Shown here: positions 39,377 through 47,276 of the stretch, piece after piece
How the letters are laid out: each line of letters opens with the position of its first letter
Numbering within the stretch: position 1 is the stretch's first letter
Assembly (NCBI GenBank): GCA_937930845.1
Contig: CALHBJ010000011.1
Location: 62,001-126,000, forward strand
DNA from: an uncultured Rhizobiaceae group bacterium
GTDB taxonomy: Bacteria > Pseudomonadota > Alphaproteobacteria > Rhizobiales > Rhizobiaceae
Length of the DNA stretch: 64,000 nt
Direction: 5' to 3'
The notes under the pieces: model-generated
The model's input: the letters and a program-made list of their open reading frames with translations, nothing else
Database searches by the model: none
What the model was told of the DNA's origin: nothing
Program-made: the position numbers and the translations under genes

Positions 39377-40276
39377 CTATGGATGCTGAACGCCCTGGCG
39401 GTTCAGGATGATTGAATACACGCTGGTTGTCGCGGTGATGAACAATTGGCACTTGCCGCGCCCGCCAAAACAGATGTTTGATACCAGTTCCGGCACCAGA
39501 ATCTTGCCCAGCAATTTCCCCTGCGGACTGATGCAATGCACCCCGTCAGCCGCCGAAGACCAGACATTTCCATCTTCGTCCAGGCGAATGCCATCGGCAG
39601 CACCAGGATCAATCGTGTGAAAATGGCGGCCATTTGCGGTCCCATTGCCCGCCACATCATAAACGCGGATGTGCCGTTTGGCATGGGGGTCAAACATTTT
39701 ACCCGTGTCAGCAACATAAAGCAGGCTCTCATCGGGCGAAAACGCAAGCCCATTGGGACATTCCATATCGGTCACCACCGCTGTCATGTCACCATTGTCC
39801 GGATCAACCCGGTAGACCTGGCAGGGCAATTCCTGTTCGGATTTGAACCCTTCGTAATTCGTCATGATGCCGTAATGGGGATCTGAGAACCAAATTGACC
39901 CGTCCCGCATCACCACCACATCATTTGGCGAGTTCAGCGGTTTGCCTTCAAATTCATCAGCAATCACGGTGATCGTGCCATCATGTTCGGTGCGCGTCAC
40001 ACGGCGCGTGCCATGTTCGCAGGAAATCAAACGCCCCAGCCCATCGCGCGTGTGCCCATTGGAATAATTAGAAGGCACCCGGTAAGTGGTCACACCTTCG
40101 CCCGGCGTCCAACGCATGATGCGGTTATTGGGAATGTCCGAAAACAGCAGGCAATTGGCATCCCCAAACCAGACCGGCCCTTCGACCCAGTCGAAACCCG
40201 TTGCCAATTGCTTGACGGGCGCATTGCCCATCACAAATGAATTGAAAACCGGATCGACGGCTTCGTAAAAAGACAT
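39377..40276 (-). CDS. SMP-30/gluconolactonase family protein
   Basis: 299 aa six-bladed beta-propeller from the ATG at 40276, which lies seven bases from GGGAG; an ATG two codons earlier touches the Shine-Dalgarno. The family's metal-site residues are visible in VEGPVWFG, LLFSDIPNNRIMRW, LNSPNDVVVMRDGSIWFSDPHYG and CPNGLAFSPDESLLYVADTG. SMP-30 enzymes hydrolyse sugar lactones to acids, here probably feeding gluconate or idonate. The gene is divergent from the HbpS-like gene, with a LacI-type operator between them. Confidence 0.9.
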   Translation of the reverse strand: MSFYEAVDPVFNSFVMGNAPVKQLATGFDWVEGPVWFGDANCLLFSDIPNNRIMRWTPGEGVTTYRVPSNYSNGHTRDGLGRLISCEHGTRRVTRTEHDGTITVIADEFEGKPLNSPNDVVVMRDGSIWFSDPHYGIMTNYEGFKSEQELPCQVYRVDPDNGDMTAVVTDMECPNGLAFSPDESLLYVADTGKMFDPHAKRHIRVYDVAGNGTANGRHFHTIDPGAADGIRLDEDGNVWSSAADGVHCISPQGKLLGKILVPELVSNICFGGRGKCQLFITATTSVYSIILNRQGVQHP

Positions 40277-40299
40277 GGTCATCTCCCAATCAATCAGTA

Positions 40300-40313
40300 T
40301 GTTATCGATAACA
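40300..40313. promoter_or_regulatory. GntR/LacI-type operator between lactonase and HbpS-like genes
   Basis: TGTTATCGATAACA, a perfect 14-base palindrome, identical to the core of the site at 41884-41899. It lies between two divergent starts (40276 and 40347) and matches the E. coli gluconate operator core GTTA-N4-TAAC as I recall it. The repressor is likely the LacI gene at 49643 or 48518. Confidence 0.7.
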
Positions 40314-40346
40314 CGGCTCGCCTCCCAATCAAAGAAGGAACCTGTT

Positions 40347-40766
40347 TTGCAGCACTTTCAAACAACCCAAATCCTCACTCATCGCGCGGTGATGACCATG
40401 CTGGAAGCCGCTGTGAAAACGGCGGAAGATATGGACCAACCCCAATGCATCGTCATCGTCGACGCCAGCGGTGAAGTGTTGGGAGAATTGCGCATGACCG
40501 GGGCAAAATTCCTCAGCCGCAAGAGCGCCCTTGCCAAGGCACTGACCGCTGCATCAATTAACGGGCCGGGGACAAATCTGCCCGAAGCGGTGCGCCCGGC
40601 CATTGCCGCTGCAACTGATGGCACGGTCAGCGGGTTGCCCGGTGGGTTGCCAATTCGCCATGACGGACATTTGCTCGGTGGCATTGGAATTGGCTCCGGC
40701 AGCGGCGACCAGGATTTCAAGGTCGCCCGAGCCGCACTCGCAGCCATTGACGCCGATCCCGTGTGA
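40347..40766 (+). CDS. HbpS/GlcG family heme-binding-like protein
   Basis: 139 aa starting at a TTG with GAAGGAA six bases upstream; the preceding in-frame ATG at 40275 would place the operator in coding DNA. The GlcG/HbpS (DUF336) pattern is clear: AAVKTAEDMDQPQCIVIVDASGEVLGELRM, SRKSALAKALTAAS and PIRHDGHLLGGIGIGSGSGDQD. Members bind heme or small ligands and often sit beside alcohol or hydroxy-acid oxidation genes, but their function is unsettled. It is divergent from the lactonase gene and convergent with idonate dehydrogenase. Confidence 0.85.
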   Translation: MQHFQTTQILTHRAVMTMLEAAVKTAEDMDQPQCIVIVDASGEVLGELRMTGAKFLSRKSALAKALTAASINGPGTNLPEAVRPAIAAATDGTVSGLPGGLPIRHDGHLLGGIGIGSGSGDQDFKVARAALAAIDADPV

Positions 40767-40827
40767 GACCCGGGATAACAATCCAAGGGTCACGATCCCA
40801 CAGTCACGACCTCAGAGTCTCGCCAAA

Positions 40828-41859
40828 TCAACTGAATGCAATTTGCGCCTTCATGGCCTGATTTCTGTCGGACGCGATCTCAAACGCTTCCACTGCCCGA
40901 TCCAGCGGCAGTGTGTGGGAAATCAGCGGCTTCACGTCGATACGTCCCGATTGCATCAGCCCAACAGCCATGGCGAATTCTTCGTGAAAGCGGAACGACC
41001 CGCGCAGGTCGAGCTCTTTCGCTGTAATTTGCATCATCGGCACACTCATGTCGCCGCCCAAACCCAATTGCATGACCACGCCGCGCGGCCGCATCGCGGC
41101 AATACCCCCCGCCAGGGCCTGGGGCGCACCTGAACATTCAAACAGAACATCAAATGTGCCTTTGCCCGCACTGTAATGAGACAGCACTTCCGGTTCCGTT
41201 GCCATATTGATCACCCGGTCCGCGCCAACAGTGCGGGCAAATTCCAATGCATTGGCCGACAAATCCGTTGCCACAATTTCAGCCGCGCCAGCCGCCCGCG
41301 CCGCCAATATGCTCAATGTGCCGATGGGGCCGCAGCCGGTGACCAATACCCGCTTACCAAGCATTTCCCCCGCCCGGCGCGTGGCATGAAGCACCACAGA
41401 CAATGGCTCAGCCATGGCCGCCTCGCCCGACGACAGGCCGTTGGCTTTCACACATTGGGTCGCATCAGCCACCAGCATTTCGCGAAACGCCCCCTGGATG
41501 TGGGGAAACGGCATGGCAGACCCATAAAACCGCATGTTTTCGCAATGATTGTGCCGCCCTTCCTGACAATATTTGCACGAACCGCATGGGCGCGAGGGAG
41601 ATACGGCAACCAGATCACCCACCGCCAACCCATCAACACCATCGCCCAGCGCTTCAATATGCCCGGCCACCTCGTGGCCCAGGATCATCGGTTCCTTCAG
41701 TCGGATCGCGCCAAATCCGCCATGATTGTAATAGTGCAGATCTGAACCACACACACCACCGGTCGCAAGACGCACACGCACCTGCCCGGACCCAGGCTGA
41801 TCAATTTCACAATCTTCAATGCGCAAATCACGGGCTTCATGGATAACAATAGCGCGCAT
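40828..41859 (-). CDS. idnD: L-idonate 5-dehydrogenase-like zinc alcohol dehydrogenase
   Basis: 343 aa medium-chain dehydrogenase. Catalytic zinc ligands are in GGVCGSDLHYYNHGGFG and GHEVAG, the structural zinc cluster is CGSCKYCQEGRHNHC, and the cofactor motif is VTGCGPIGTLSILAARAAGA. The extended GAIRLKEPMILGHEVAGH is typical of IdnD, which oxidises L-idonate to 5-ketogluconate. Next to it on the other strand are gluconate 5-dehydrogenase and gluconokinase genes, completing the idonate route. The divergent promoter carries the ATGTTA-N4-TAACAT operator. Confidence 0.87.
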   Translation of the reverse strand: MRAIVIHEARDLRIEDCEIDQPGSGQVRVRLATGGVCGSDLHYYNHGGFGAIRLKEPMILGHEVAGHIEALGDGVDGLAVGDLVAVSPSRPCGSCKYCQEGRHNHCENMRFYGSAMPFPHIQGAFREMLVADATQCVKANGLSSGEAAMAEPLSVVLHATRRAGEMLGKRVLVTGCGPIGTLSILAARAAGAAEIVATDLSANALEFARTVGADRVINMATEPEVLSHYSAGKGTFDVLFECSGAPQALAGGIAAMRPRGVVMQLGLGGDMSVPMMQITAKELDLRGSFRFHEEFAMAVGLMQSGRIDVKPLISHTLPLDRAVEAFEIASDRNQAMKAQIAFS

Positions 41860-41883
41860 AAAACCGCTCCGGCTGACTTGAAA

Positions 41884-41899
41884 ATGTTATCGATAACAT
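41884..41899. promoter_or_regulatory. Gluconate-type operator (ATGTTA-N4-TAACAT) between idnD and idnO
   Basis: ATGTTATCGATAACAT is a perfect 16-base palindrome that equals the E. coli GntR/IdnR operator consensus as I know it. It lies between divergent starts at 41859 and 41927 and shares 14 bases with the site at 40300-40313, so one repressor likely governs both pairs. Confidence 0.78.
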
Positions 41900-41926
41900 A
41901 TAGCTGTCAACGCGGTGGTGTCCAGC

Positions 41927-42718
41927 ATGAAAAGGCCTTGCAAATTGAAACCCGGAAACGAACTTTTTCACCTGAACGGCAAGACGGCATTAATCACGGG
42001 CTCGTCCCAGGGCATTGGCTTTGCACTGGCCAGAGGCATGGCGCAGGCTGGAGCCAAAGTGGTGCTCAACGGTCGCGATACCGACAAGCTGGCCAAAGCC
42101 GCAGCAGAACTTTCAGCCGAAAATCTGAGCGTTGAAACATTGGCCTTCGACGCCACCGATCTCGATCGGGTACAATCCAGTATCGACGGCTATGAGGCCG
42201 ATAGCGGTGCGATTGATATTCTCGTCAATAATGCGGGCATGCAATTTAGAACACCGCTGGAAGACTACCCCGCCGACATGTTTGCCAAATTGATGGAAAC
42301 CAATGTCACCACCGTATTCAATGTGGGCCAAACAGTGGCCCGCCACATGATCGGGCGAAAATCGGGCAAGATCGTCAACATCGCCTCGGTTCAAACCGCA
42401 TTGGCACGGCCTGGAATCGCACCCTATACCGCCACCAAAGGTGCGGTTGGAAACCTCACCAAGGGCATGGCGACCGATTGGGCAAAATACGGTCTTCAGG
42501 TCAACGCAATCGCACCGGGATATTTTGACACACCGCTAAACGCGGCACTGGTTGCCGATCCCGAATTCACCACCTGGCTGGAAAAGCGCACACCGGCAGG
42601 CCGTTGGGGCAATGTGGAGGAACTTGTCGGAGCCTGTATCTTCCTGAGCAGTGACGCATCCACATTTGTTAACGGCCACATCCTGTATGTCGATGGCGGC
42701 ATCACTGTGAGCCTTTAA
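41927..42718 (+). CDS. idnO: Gluconate 5-dehydrogenase-like SDR
   Basis: 263 aa from the ATG at 41927 (a GTG at 41915 is an alternative). The SDR motifs are TGSSQGIGFALA, NNAGMQ, and the active-site YTATKGAVGNLTKGMA, with RGXXR-like cofactor residue NGRDTDKL that fits NADPH. IdnO reduces 5-ketogluconate to gluconate, the second step of idonate breakdown, and hands gluconate to the kinase gene seven bases downstream. The start of the SDR is close to the operator, consistent with tight repression. Confidence 0.88.
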   Translation: MKRPCKLKPGNELFHLNGKTALITGSSQGIGFALARGMAQAGAKVVLNGRDTDKLAKAAAELSAENLSVETLAFDATDLDRVQSSIDGYEADSGAIDILVNNAGMQFRTPLEDYPADMFAKLMETNVTTVFNVGQTVARHMIGRKSGKIVNIASVQTALARPGIAPYTATKGAVGNLTKGMATDWAKYGLQVNAIAPGYFDTPLNAALVADPEFTTWLEKRTPAGRWGNVEELVGACIFLSSDASTFVNGHILYVDGGITVSL

Positions 42719-42724
42719 GCACCC

Positions 42725-43225
42725 ATGCGATTATTTGTCGTCATGGGTGTCGCCGGATGTGGAAAATCCACCATTGGCGAAGGTTTGGCCCACGTCATTG
42801 GGGGCCAGTTTCTCGATGGAGATGCCTACCACCCCAAAGCCAATATTGAAAAAATGAGCCGGGGCGAGCCGCTCACCGATGAGGATCGCTGGCCCTGGCT
42901 GACAAGGTTTGGCGAGGAAATTGCTGCCCGGTCCGGCATTGTGGTTGGCGGATGTTCTTCTTTAAAGAAAAGCTATCGCGATCACATTACCAAAGCAGCT
43001 GGTGAACCGGTCATGTTCATCTATCTGGAAGGCAGCCGCGAATTGATCGCCCGGCGCATGGGCGAACGCGAAGGCCATTTCATGCCCACATCATTGCTGG
43101 AAAGCCAATTTGCTACTCTGGAGGTGCCCGGCCCGAATGAATGTGCCCTGTCGGTCAACATTGATGCGACGAAAGATATGATCATCGAGCGTATTCGTGG
43201 CGCCGTTGCTGACCTGATTGACTGA
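42725..43225 (+). CDS. gntK: Gluconokinase
   Basis: 166 aa P-loop kinase that phosphorylates gluconate to 6-phosphogluconate with ATP. Walker A is GVAGCGKSTIGEGLA (about residues 8-22), followed by FLDGDAYHPKANIEKMSRGEPLTDEDRWPWL, the family's strongest signature, and the lid segment RMGEREGHFMPTSLLESQFATLE. It begins six bases after idnO. Its product enters the Entner-Doudoroff route whose aldolase gene eda is near 6 kb. It converges with the cytochrome b561 gene with five bases between stops. Confidence 0.95.
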   Translation: MRLFVVMGVAGCGKSTIGEGLAHVIGGQFLDGDAYHPKANIEKMSRGEPLTDEDRWPWLTRFGEEIAARSGIVVGGCSSLKKSYRDHITKAAGEPVMFIYLEGSRELIARRMGEREGHFMPTSLLESQFATLEVPGPNECALSVNIDATKDMIIERIRGAVADLID

Positions 43226-43230
43226 ACAGT

Positions 43231-43947
43231 TCAGCCCGCCCGACGGTGAATGCCAAAGCCAATGGGCTTGCGTTGATTGCCGGGCAAATCAGGATCCGGC
43301 CCCCAGATCGCCTGATAGGTGTCAAATGCCAGCCCCATGCGCTGCAATTTTACAAACAGCGCGACCAGCACCACATACCAGATCGACAAGATCAAAAACA
43401 TCCAGACCGGCGCATTGGCAACCCACAGACCCAACAGGGTCGTGACCCAGGATGCCAGCAGCGCAAAATAGCCAAGATATTTGTGCAGATATTCAAATGC
43501 CAAACGCCGGGGAGTCATGTCGTAATGGTCACCATGAATCGATCCATCCTTGGCAGGATGGGTTGGGCCACCCTTTGACCCCCGCAACCAACCGGCCAAA
43601 AATTGCAACACACAAAACCCGGCAACCGTCCAGCCCATGAGATGATGAATGCCAACGGCACTGAGCACGGGTGCGCCCTCGTCTCCCATCCCCCAGATCA
43701 GCCAAAGCGCGGCCACAACTGCAATGCCGCCCAGCGATTGCAAAATCCAGTGGCTGTGCCACCAGGTCAAATTGTCCAATTGATTGGGCCAATCCTGCTT
43801 TGGCGAAATTTTCATGAACCGCGCGATCAGAACACCTGACGGGAAAATCACACTCCAGGCAATCACCATCAGCCGTCCATGCCAGGCAATATTGTCGGGG
43901 ATCAGGTGAGCGCGCGACACATCTATGGGAAGCAAAAGCCACTCCAT
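43231..43947 (-). CDS. Cytochrome b561-domain membrane protein
   Basis: 238 aa with about five hydrophobic helices. A b561-type domain is suggested by paired histidines on helices: AWHGRLM, WWHSHWILQ, GIHHLMGW and YLHKYLGYFALL. Such proteins bind two hemes and move electrons across the membrane, often with ferric or ascorbate-like donors. The gene begins two bases after the stop of the sugar ABC permease, so it is the last gene of that operon. Cytochrome b561 is not part of known sugar ABC transporters; the pairing is discussed as a finding. Confidence 0.8.
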   Translation of the reverse strand: MEWLLLPIDVSRAHLIPDNIAWHGRLMVIAWSVIFPSGVLIARFMKISPKQDWPNQLDNLTWWHSHWILQSLGGIAVVAALWLIWGMGDEGAPVLSAVGIHHLMGWTVAGFCVLQFLAGWLRGSKGGPTHPAKDGSIHGDHYDMTPRRLAFEYLHKYLGYFALLASWVTTLLGLWVANAPVWMFLILSIWYVVLVALFVKLQRMGLAFDTYQAIWGPDPDLPGNQRKPIGFGIHRRAG

Positions 43948-43949
43948 GA

Positions 43950-44825
43950 TCAGCCCTTCACAGCGCCAGCCGTCATGCCGGTAATAATCTGTTTGGATGC
44001 AACGAAGGTGAATATCACCGGTGGAATGGCAAGCAACATGCCCGTGGCCATGATCACCCCCCAGTCAATATCATATTCCGTAATCGAGTTTACGATTGTA
44101 ACCGGAACCGTGCGCGTGCTGCGGCCTGACAGGGCATTGCCCAACAGGAATTCATTCCAGGCAATACGAAATGTGAAAATCGCCGCCGCCGCCAGTCCGG
44201 GTTTGATGATCGGCAATACCACCAAAAAGAACACCTGAAGCGGATTAGCGCCATCCATTCGGGCCGCCTCTTCCAATTGTATCGGCACCTGAACAATGAA
44301 GCTTTGCAATATCCAGATCACGAACGGCAGATTCATCGCCACATAGACCAGTATGATGCCCGAATAAGTGCCATCGAGACCGAACTGAAATGTCCAGATG
44401 CCAAACACGGGAACAAGCAAAACGGCAGGCGGCACCATCCGCATCATCAGCGTGGTCATGGAAACAACGCCGCGCCCCATGAAGCGAAACCGCACCAGGG
44501 CATAAGCAGCCATGCAGCCGACCACCAAAGTTATGGCCGTGGATACAAGAGCAATGAATATCGAATTGCCCAGCGCCCGGCCAAAGGTTGGGTCACAATA
44601 ATTATCGCCCGCCGGCTCGTACCACAAAACATTGCACAGCACCGTTTCATAATTGCTGATTGTGGGCGTGAAGAACAACGCGCTGACATTGACATCATTC
44701 ACATCGATATTGGTTTTAAACGATGTGGCCAGCATCAACATGATGGGCCCAATCGCCATGATGATCAGGCACACCATCAGCGCATAGAACGCCGGACCGG
44801 AAGCTTTGTGAGAACTGGCTGACAT
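43950..44825 (-). CDS. Sugar ABC transporter permease (MalG/UgpE type)
   Basis: 291 aa from the ATG at 44825, eight bases after AGGAGG; a GTG one codon earlier is possible. Six transmembrane helices; the EAA loop is EEAARMDGANPLQVFFLVVLPIIKPGL. MalG-type features include the ALVRFRFMGRGVVSMTTLMMRMVPP region. It pairs with the MalF-type partner encoded just upstream (stop TAG at 44829). A Cys pair in the periplasmic loop (CNVLWYEPAGDNYC) is unusual for this family. Substrate is likely a sugar or polyol, given the neighbours. Confidence 0.9.
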   Translation of the reverse strand: MSASSHKASGPAFYALMVCLIIMAIGPIMLMLATSFKTNIDVNDVNVSALFFTPTISNYETVLCNVLWYEPAGDNYCDPTFGRALGNSIFIALVSTAITLVVGCMAAYALVRFRFMGRGVVSMTTLMMRMVPPAVLLVPVFGIWTFQFGLDGTYSGIILVYVAMNLPFVIWILQSFIVQVPIQLEEAARMDGANPLQVFFLVVLPIIKPGLAAAAIFTFRIAWNEFLLGNALSGRSTRTVPVTIVNSITEYDIDWGVIMATGMLLAIPPVIFTFVASKQIITGMTAGAVKG

Positions 44826-44828
44826 CAC

Positions 44829-45746
44829 CTATGCCTCCTGCGCAGCAGCACGCAGGCGTTCCGCCCGGTTCTCTGCGCCCTTGTTGTAAAGGAACATGAT
44901 GGTCGTCAGTATAATCAGCAGGATCAGCAAATAGTTCGACATTGCAGCCGCCACGCCCAGTTCCTGAAATTCCTGCGCTGTGCGGTAAATGCGAAGACTC
45001 AATATTTCCGTTGACAGGCCAGGCCCGCCATTGGTCATTACTAGGATAACTTCCAGCACCTTGAACGCATCGATAAGGCGCAACAGCAGGGCAACGATCA
45101 GCACCGGCATCATCAGCGGCAGCTTGATGTGCCACACTTTTTGCCAGTCCGTCGCCCCGTCAATTTCCGCGGCCTCAAGCGCCGATTGCGGCAGGGATTG
45201 CAACGCCGCCAGCGACAAAATGAAAATGAAGGGGGTCCATTGCCAAACGTCAGCAATGATTACTGCCACAAAAGACCAGGTGCCATCTGACAGCCAAGGA
45301 ATGGGTTCAAAGCCCCAGTCTTTCAGCGTGCGGTTAAATATGCCCACGGTGGGGTGATACATATAACGCCACATCAGACCCACCACGATGGGCGCGATCA
45401 TCATCGGCAGGATGAAAATTGTGCGCAGCGCCGCCATGCCGCGCAGGTTCCGGTCAAGCAGCAGTGCCAGACCAACACCGATGAACATTTCCAATGTCAC
45501 CACGACGGCAGCAAATTTCAGCGTAACGCCAAAGCTTTCCCTGAAAGCCTCATCATTCCATAGATTGATGTAATTGCGCAGGCCCACAAACTCGGCTTCG
45601 CCAATATATTGCGATGGCCGCCAATCCAGAAAGCTGGCGTAAATCATATACCCAATTGGATAGAGCAGCGCGACCACCAGCAAAACAACCGCCGGGGCCA
45701 GAAACATATATGGCGTCAGTCGGTTTATTCGGGATACGGAAGTCAT
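44829..45746 (-). CDS. Sugar ABC transporter permease (MalF/UgpA type)
   Basis: 305 aa from the ATG at 45746 with GGAAAG seven bases upstream; an in-frame start at 45854 would lie in the terminator region. Six helices with the EAA loop LEAAEIDGATDWQKVWHIKLPLMMPV. RLTPYMFLAPAVVLLVVALLYPIG is the usual first helix. With the MalG-type subunit it makes the transport pore. It follows the binding-protein gene after a 157-base gap containing a terminator-like hairpin. Confidence 0.9.
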   Translation of the reverse strand: MTSVSRINRLTPYMFLAPAVVLLVVALLYPIGYMIYASFLDWRPSQYIGEAEFVGLRNYINLWNDEAFRESFGVTLKFAAVVVTLEMFIGVGLALLLDRNLRGMAALRTIFILPMMIAPIVVGLMWRYMYHPTVGIFNRTLKDWGFEPIPWLSDGTWSFVAVIIADVWQWTPFIFILSLAALQSLPQSALEAAEIDGATDWQKVWHIKLPLMMPVLIVALLLRLIDAFKVLEVILVMTNGGPGLSTEILSLRIYRTAQEFQELGVAAAMSNYLLILLIILTTIMFLYNKGAENRAERLRAAAQEA

Positions 45747-45793
45747 TGTGTATCTTTCCGGCGCGCCGGCGCAAATAGCAATCAATCGGGTCC

Positions 45794-45836
45794 AAAAAAC
45801 GGTGCCCCGCTTGCACGGGGAAGCAGCGAGGCACCG
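45794..45836 (-). terminator. Terminator-like hairpin between sugar binding-protein and permease genes
   Basis: On the minus strand, CGGTGCC and GGCACCG outer arms with an inner CCCCG/CGGGG stem are followed by TTTTTT. Its place after the binding-protein gene suggests partial termination that lowers permease expression. Confidence 0.7.
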
Positions 45837-45903
45837 CCGGGAGGGCCGTTTCAACCTTAGGGTAAAGGGAAACAGCAGCTACCGGGTCAGCAGTATGAAG
45901 TGG

Positions 45904-47250
45904 TTACTTCTTCCAGGTGTAGTAACCAGCCTCATCCATGATGGCGCGGGCACGATCAGCCACACCATCAAGTGCTTCCTTGGGGTCCAGACCTTCGGTC
46001 AATACCTTGGACATGGTTGTACCGATATCGGCATTGATCTTACCCCAGGTTGGGATAATCGGACGCCAGTCGGGATCAGCATGTTTCAACGCTTCACCAA
46101 ATGTTGCGGAATAGGGGTATTTCGCCTGCAGGTCCGCATTGGCATAGGTTGAGAATCTCGACGGGTTACCACCAGCCATGGCCACCATCAGGTCGCCCTT
46201 TTTGGAAGTGAGCCACTGCATCAGCAGGAAAGCTGCATCTTTGTTTTTCGCATTGCGCGGAATGCCAATGCCAAAACCACCGGTCTGAGATCCGCGACGC
46301 ACGCCTTTTGGATGCAGTGCATATCCCACCTTACCGACAACCTTGCTCTTGGAAGGGTCTTCAAAACCGGCCGCAAATGCAATTGAATCCATGAACATGG
46401 CAGACGTGCCCTGCTGGAACGATGCAGCAGCTTCCGCCGGGCCAAACGTGGTCGCACCTTCTGGCCCGCAATCCACGATGGTTTTCAGCGCCTTGGCTGC
46501 CTGAACACCCGCCTCGTTGTTGATGATCGGGTTCCACTCATCGTCAAATACCCGTCCGCCCAATGGTGCCAGATGAAGCAGGAATGCGTGGCTTGCCTGG
46601 TGGCCGGAAGCAGCGCGGGAAGCCATGCCACCCATGCCTTTTTCCACTTCTGGAATTTTGCACGCAGCGGCCAGCAATTGGTCATAGGTTTCCGGCACGG
46701 CAATACCGTGCTTTTCGAAAATATCCTTGCGATAGGCCAAGACAGATGTTTCAGAGCCGAAAGGAATACCAAACAGAGATCCCGTTGGACCAGGCAGATA
46801 ACCCTTTTTGCCGCCCGCAACGCCGATGTTTTGGACGTAACCGTCAATCAGATCATCTGGATCATATTTCGGGTCCGCCAATTTCGGGTTCATGAAAAAG
46901 CGGGCCAGGTTTTCCAGCTGGTCGGCAAACACGTAATCTGCCTTGGAAAACACCACATAGGACATCAGGTCATAATCGCCCTGACGTTTTGTCAGTTCCA
47001 GGGTCGATTTTTCCCGCAGCTTCAAATATTGCAGCTGATCAACTTCAACCTTGATGCCGGTTTCTTTGGTAAACTCAGGCAGGATTTTCATCACCGCATT
47101 GTAGTGGGGATGTGCCGGGAAAATTGCCGTTACGGTTTGCCCCTTAAAGGCATCATATGGCCCCTTGGCGTGTCCATCTGCCAGAGCGAAGCTGGTTGTT
47201 GCAACCAACATCGTTGTTGCGACCATGGTCGCTTTCAGTGAGTTCAGCAT
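45904..47250 (-). CDS. Sugar ABC transporter substrate-binding protein
   Basis: 448 aa from the ATG at 47250, which has GGGAGG eight bases upstream. A signal peptide ends near FALADG. The cluster B (family 1) binding-protein fold is shown by VTAIFPAHPHYNAVMKILPEFTKETGIKVEVDQL, GSLFGIPFGSETSVLAYRKDIFEKHGI and FMDSIAFAAGF. It delivers a sugar, polyol or sugar acid to the two permeases. It follows the ATPase gene by 26 bases. The nearby idonate and gluconate enzymes make an acidic sugar or related polyol likely, but not shown. Confidence 0.9.
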   Translation of the reverse strand: MLNSLKATMVATTMLVATTSFALADGHAKGPYDAFKGQTVTAIFPAHPHYNAVMKILPEFTKETGIKVEVDQLQYLKLREKSTLELTKRQGDYDLMSYVVFSKADYVFADQLENLARFFMNPKLADPKYDPDDLIDGYVQNIGVAGGKKGYLPGPTGSLFGIPFGSETSVLAYRKDIFEKHGIAVPETYDQLLAAACKIPEVEKGMGGMASRAASGHQASHAFLLHLAPLGGRVFDDEWNPIINNEAGVQAAKALKTIVDCGPEGATTFGPAEAAASFQQGTSAMFMDSIAFAAGFEDPSKSKVVGKVGYALHPKGVRRGSQTGGFGIGIPRNAKNKDAAFLLMQWLTSKKGDLMVAMAGGNPSRFSTYANADLQAKYPYSATFGEALKHADPDWRPIIPTWGKINADIGTTMSKVLTEGLDPKEALDGVADRARAIMDEAGYYTWKK

Positions 47251-47276
47251 AGTGGTTCCTCCCTTGCTGGTTTTCT

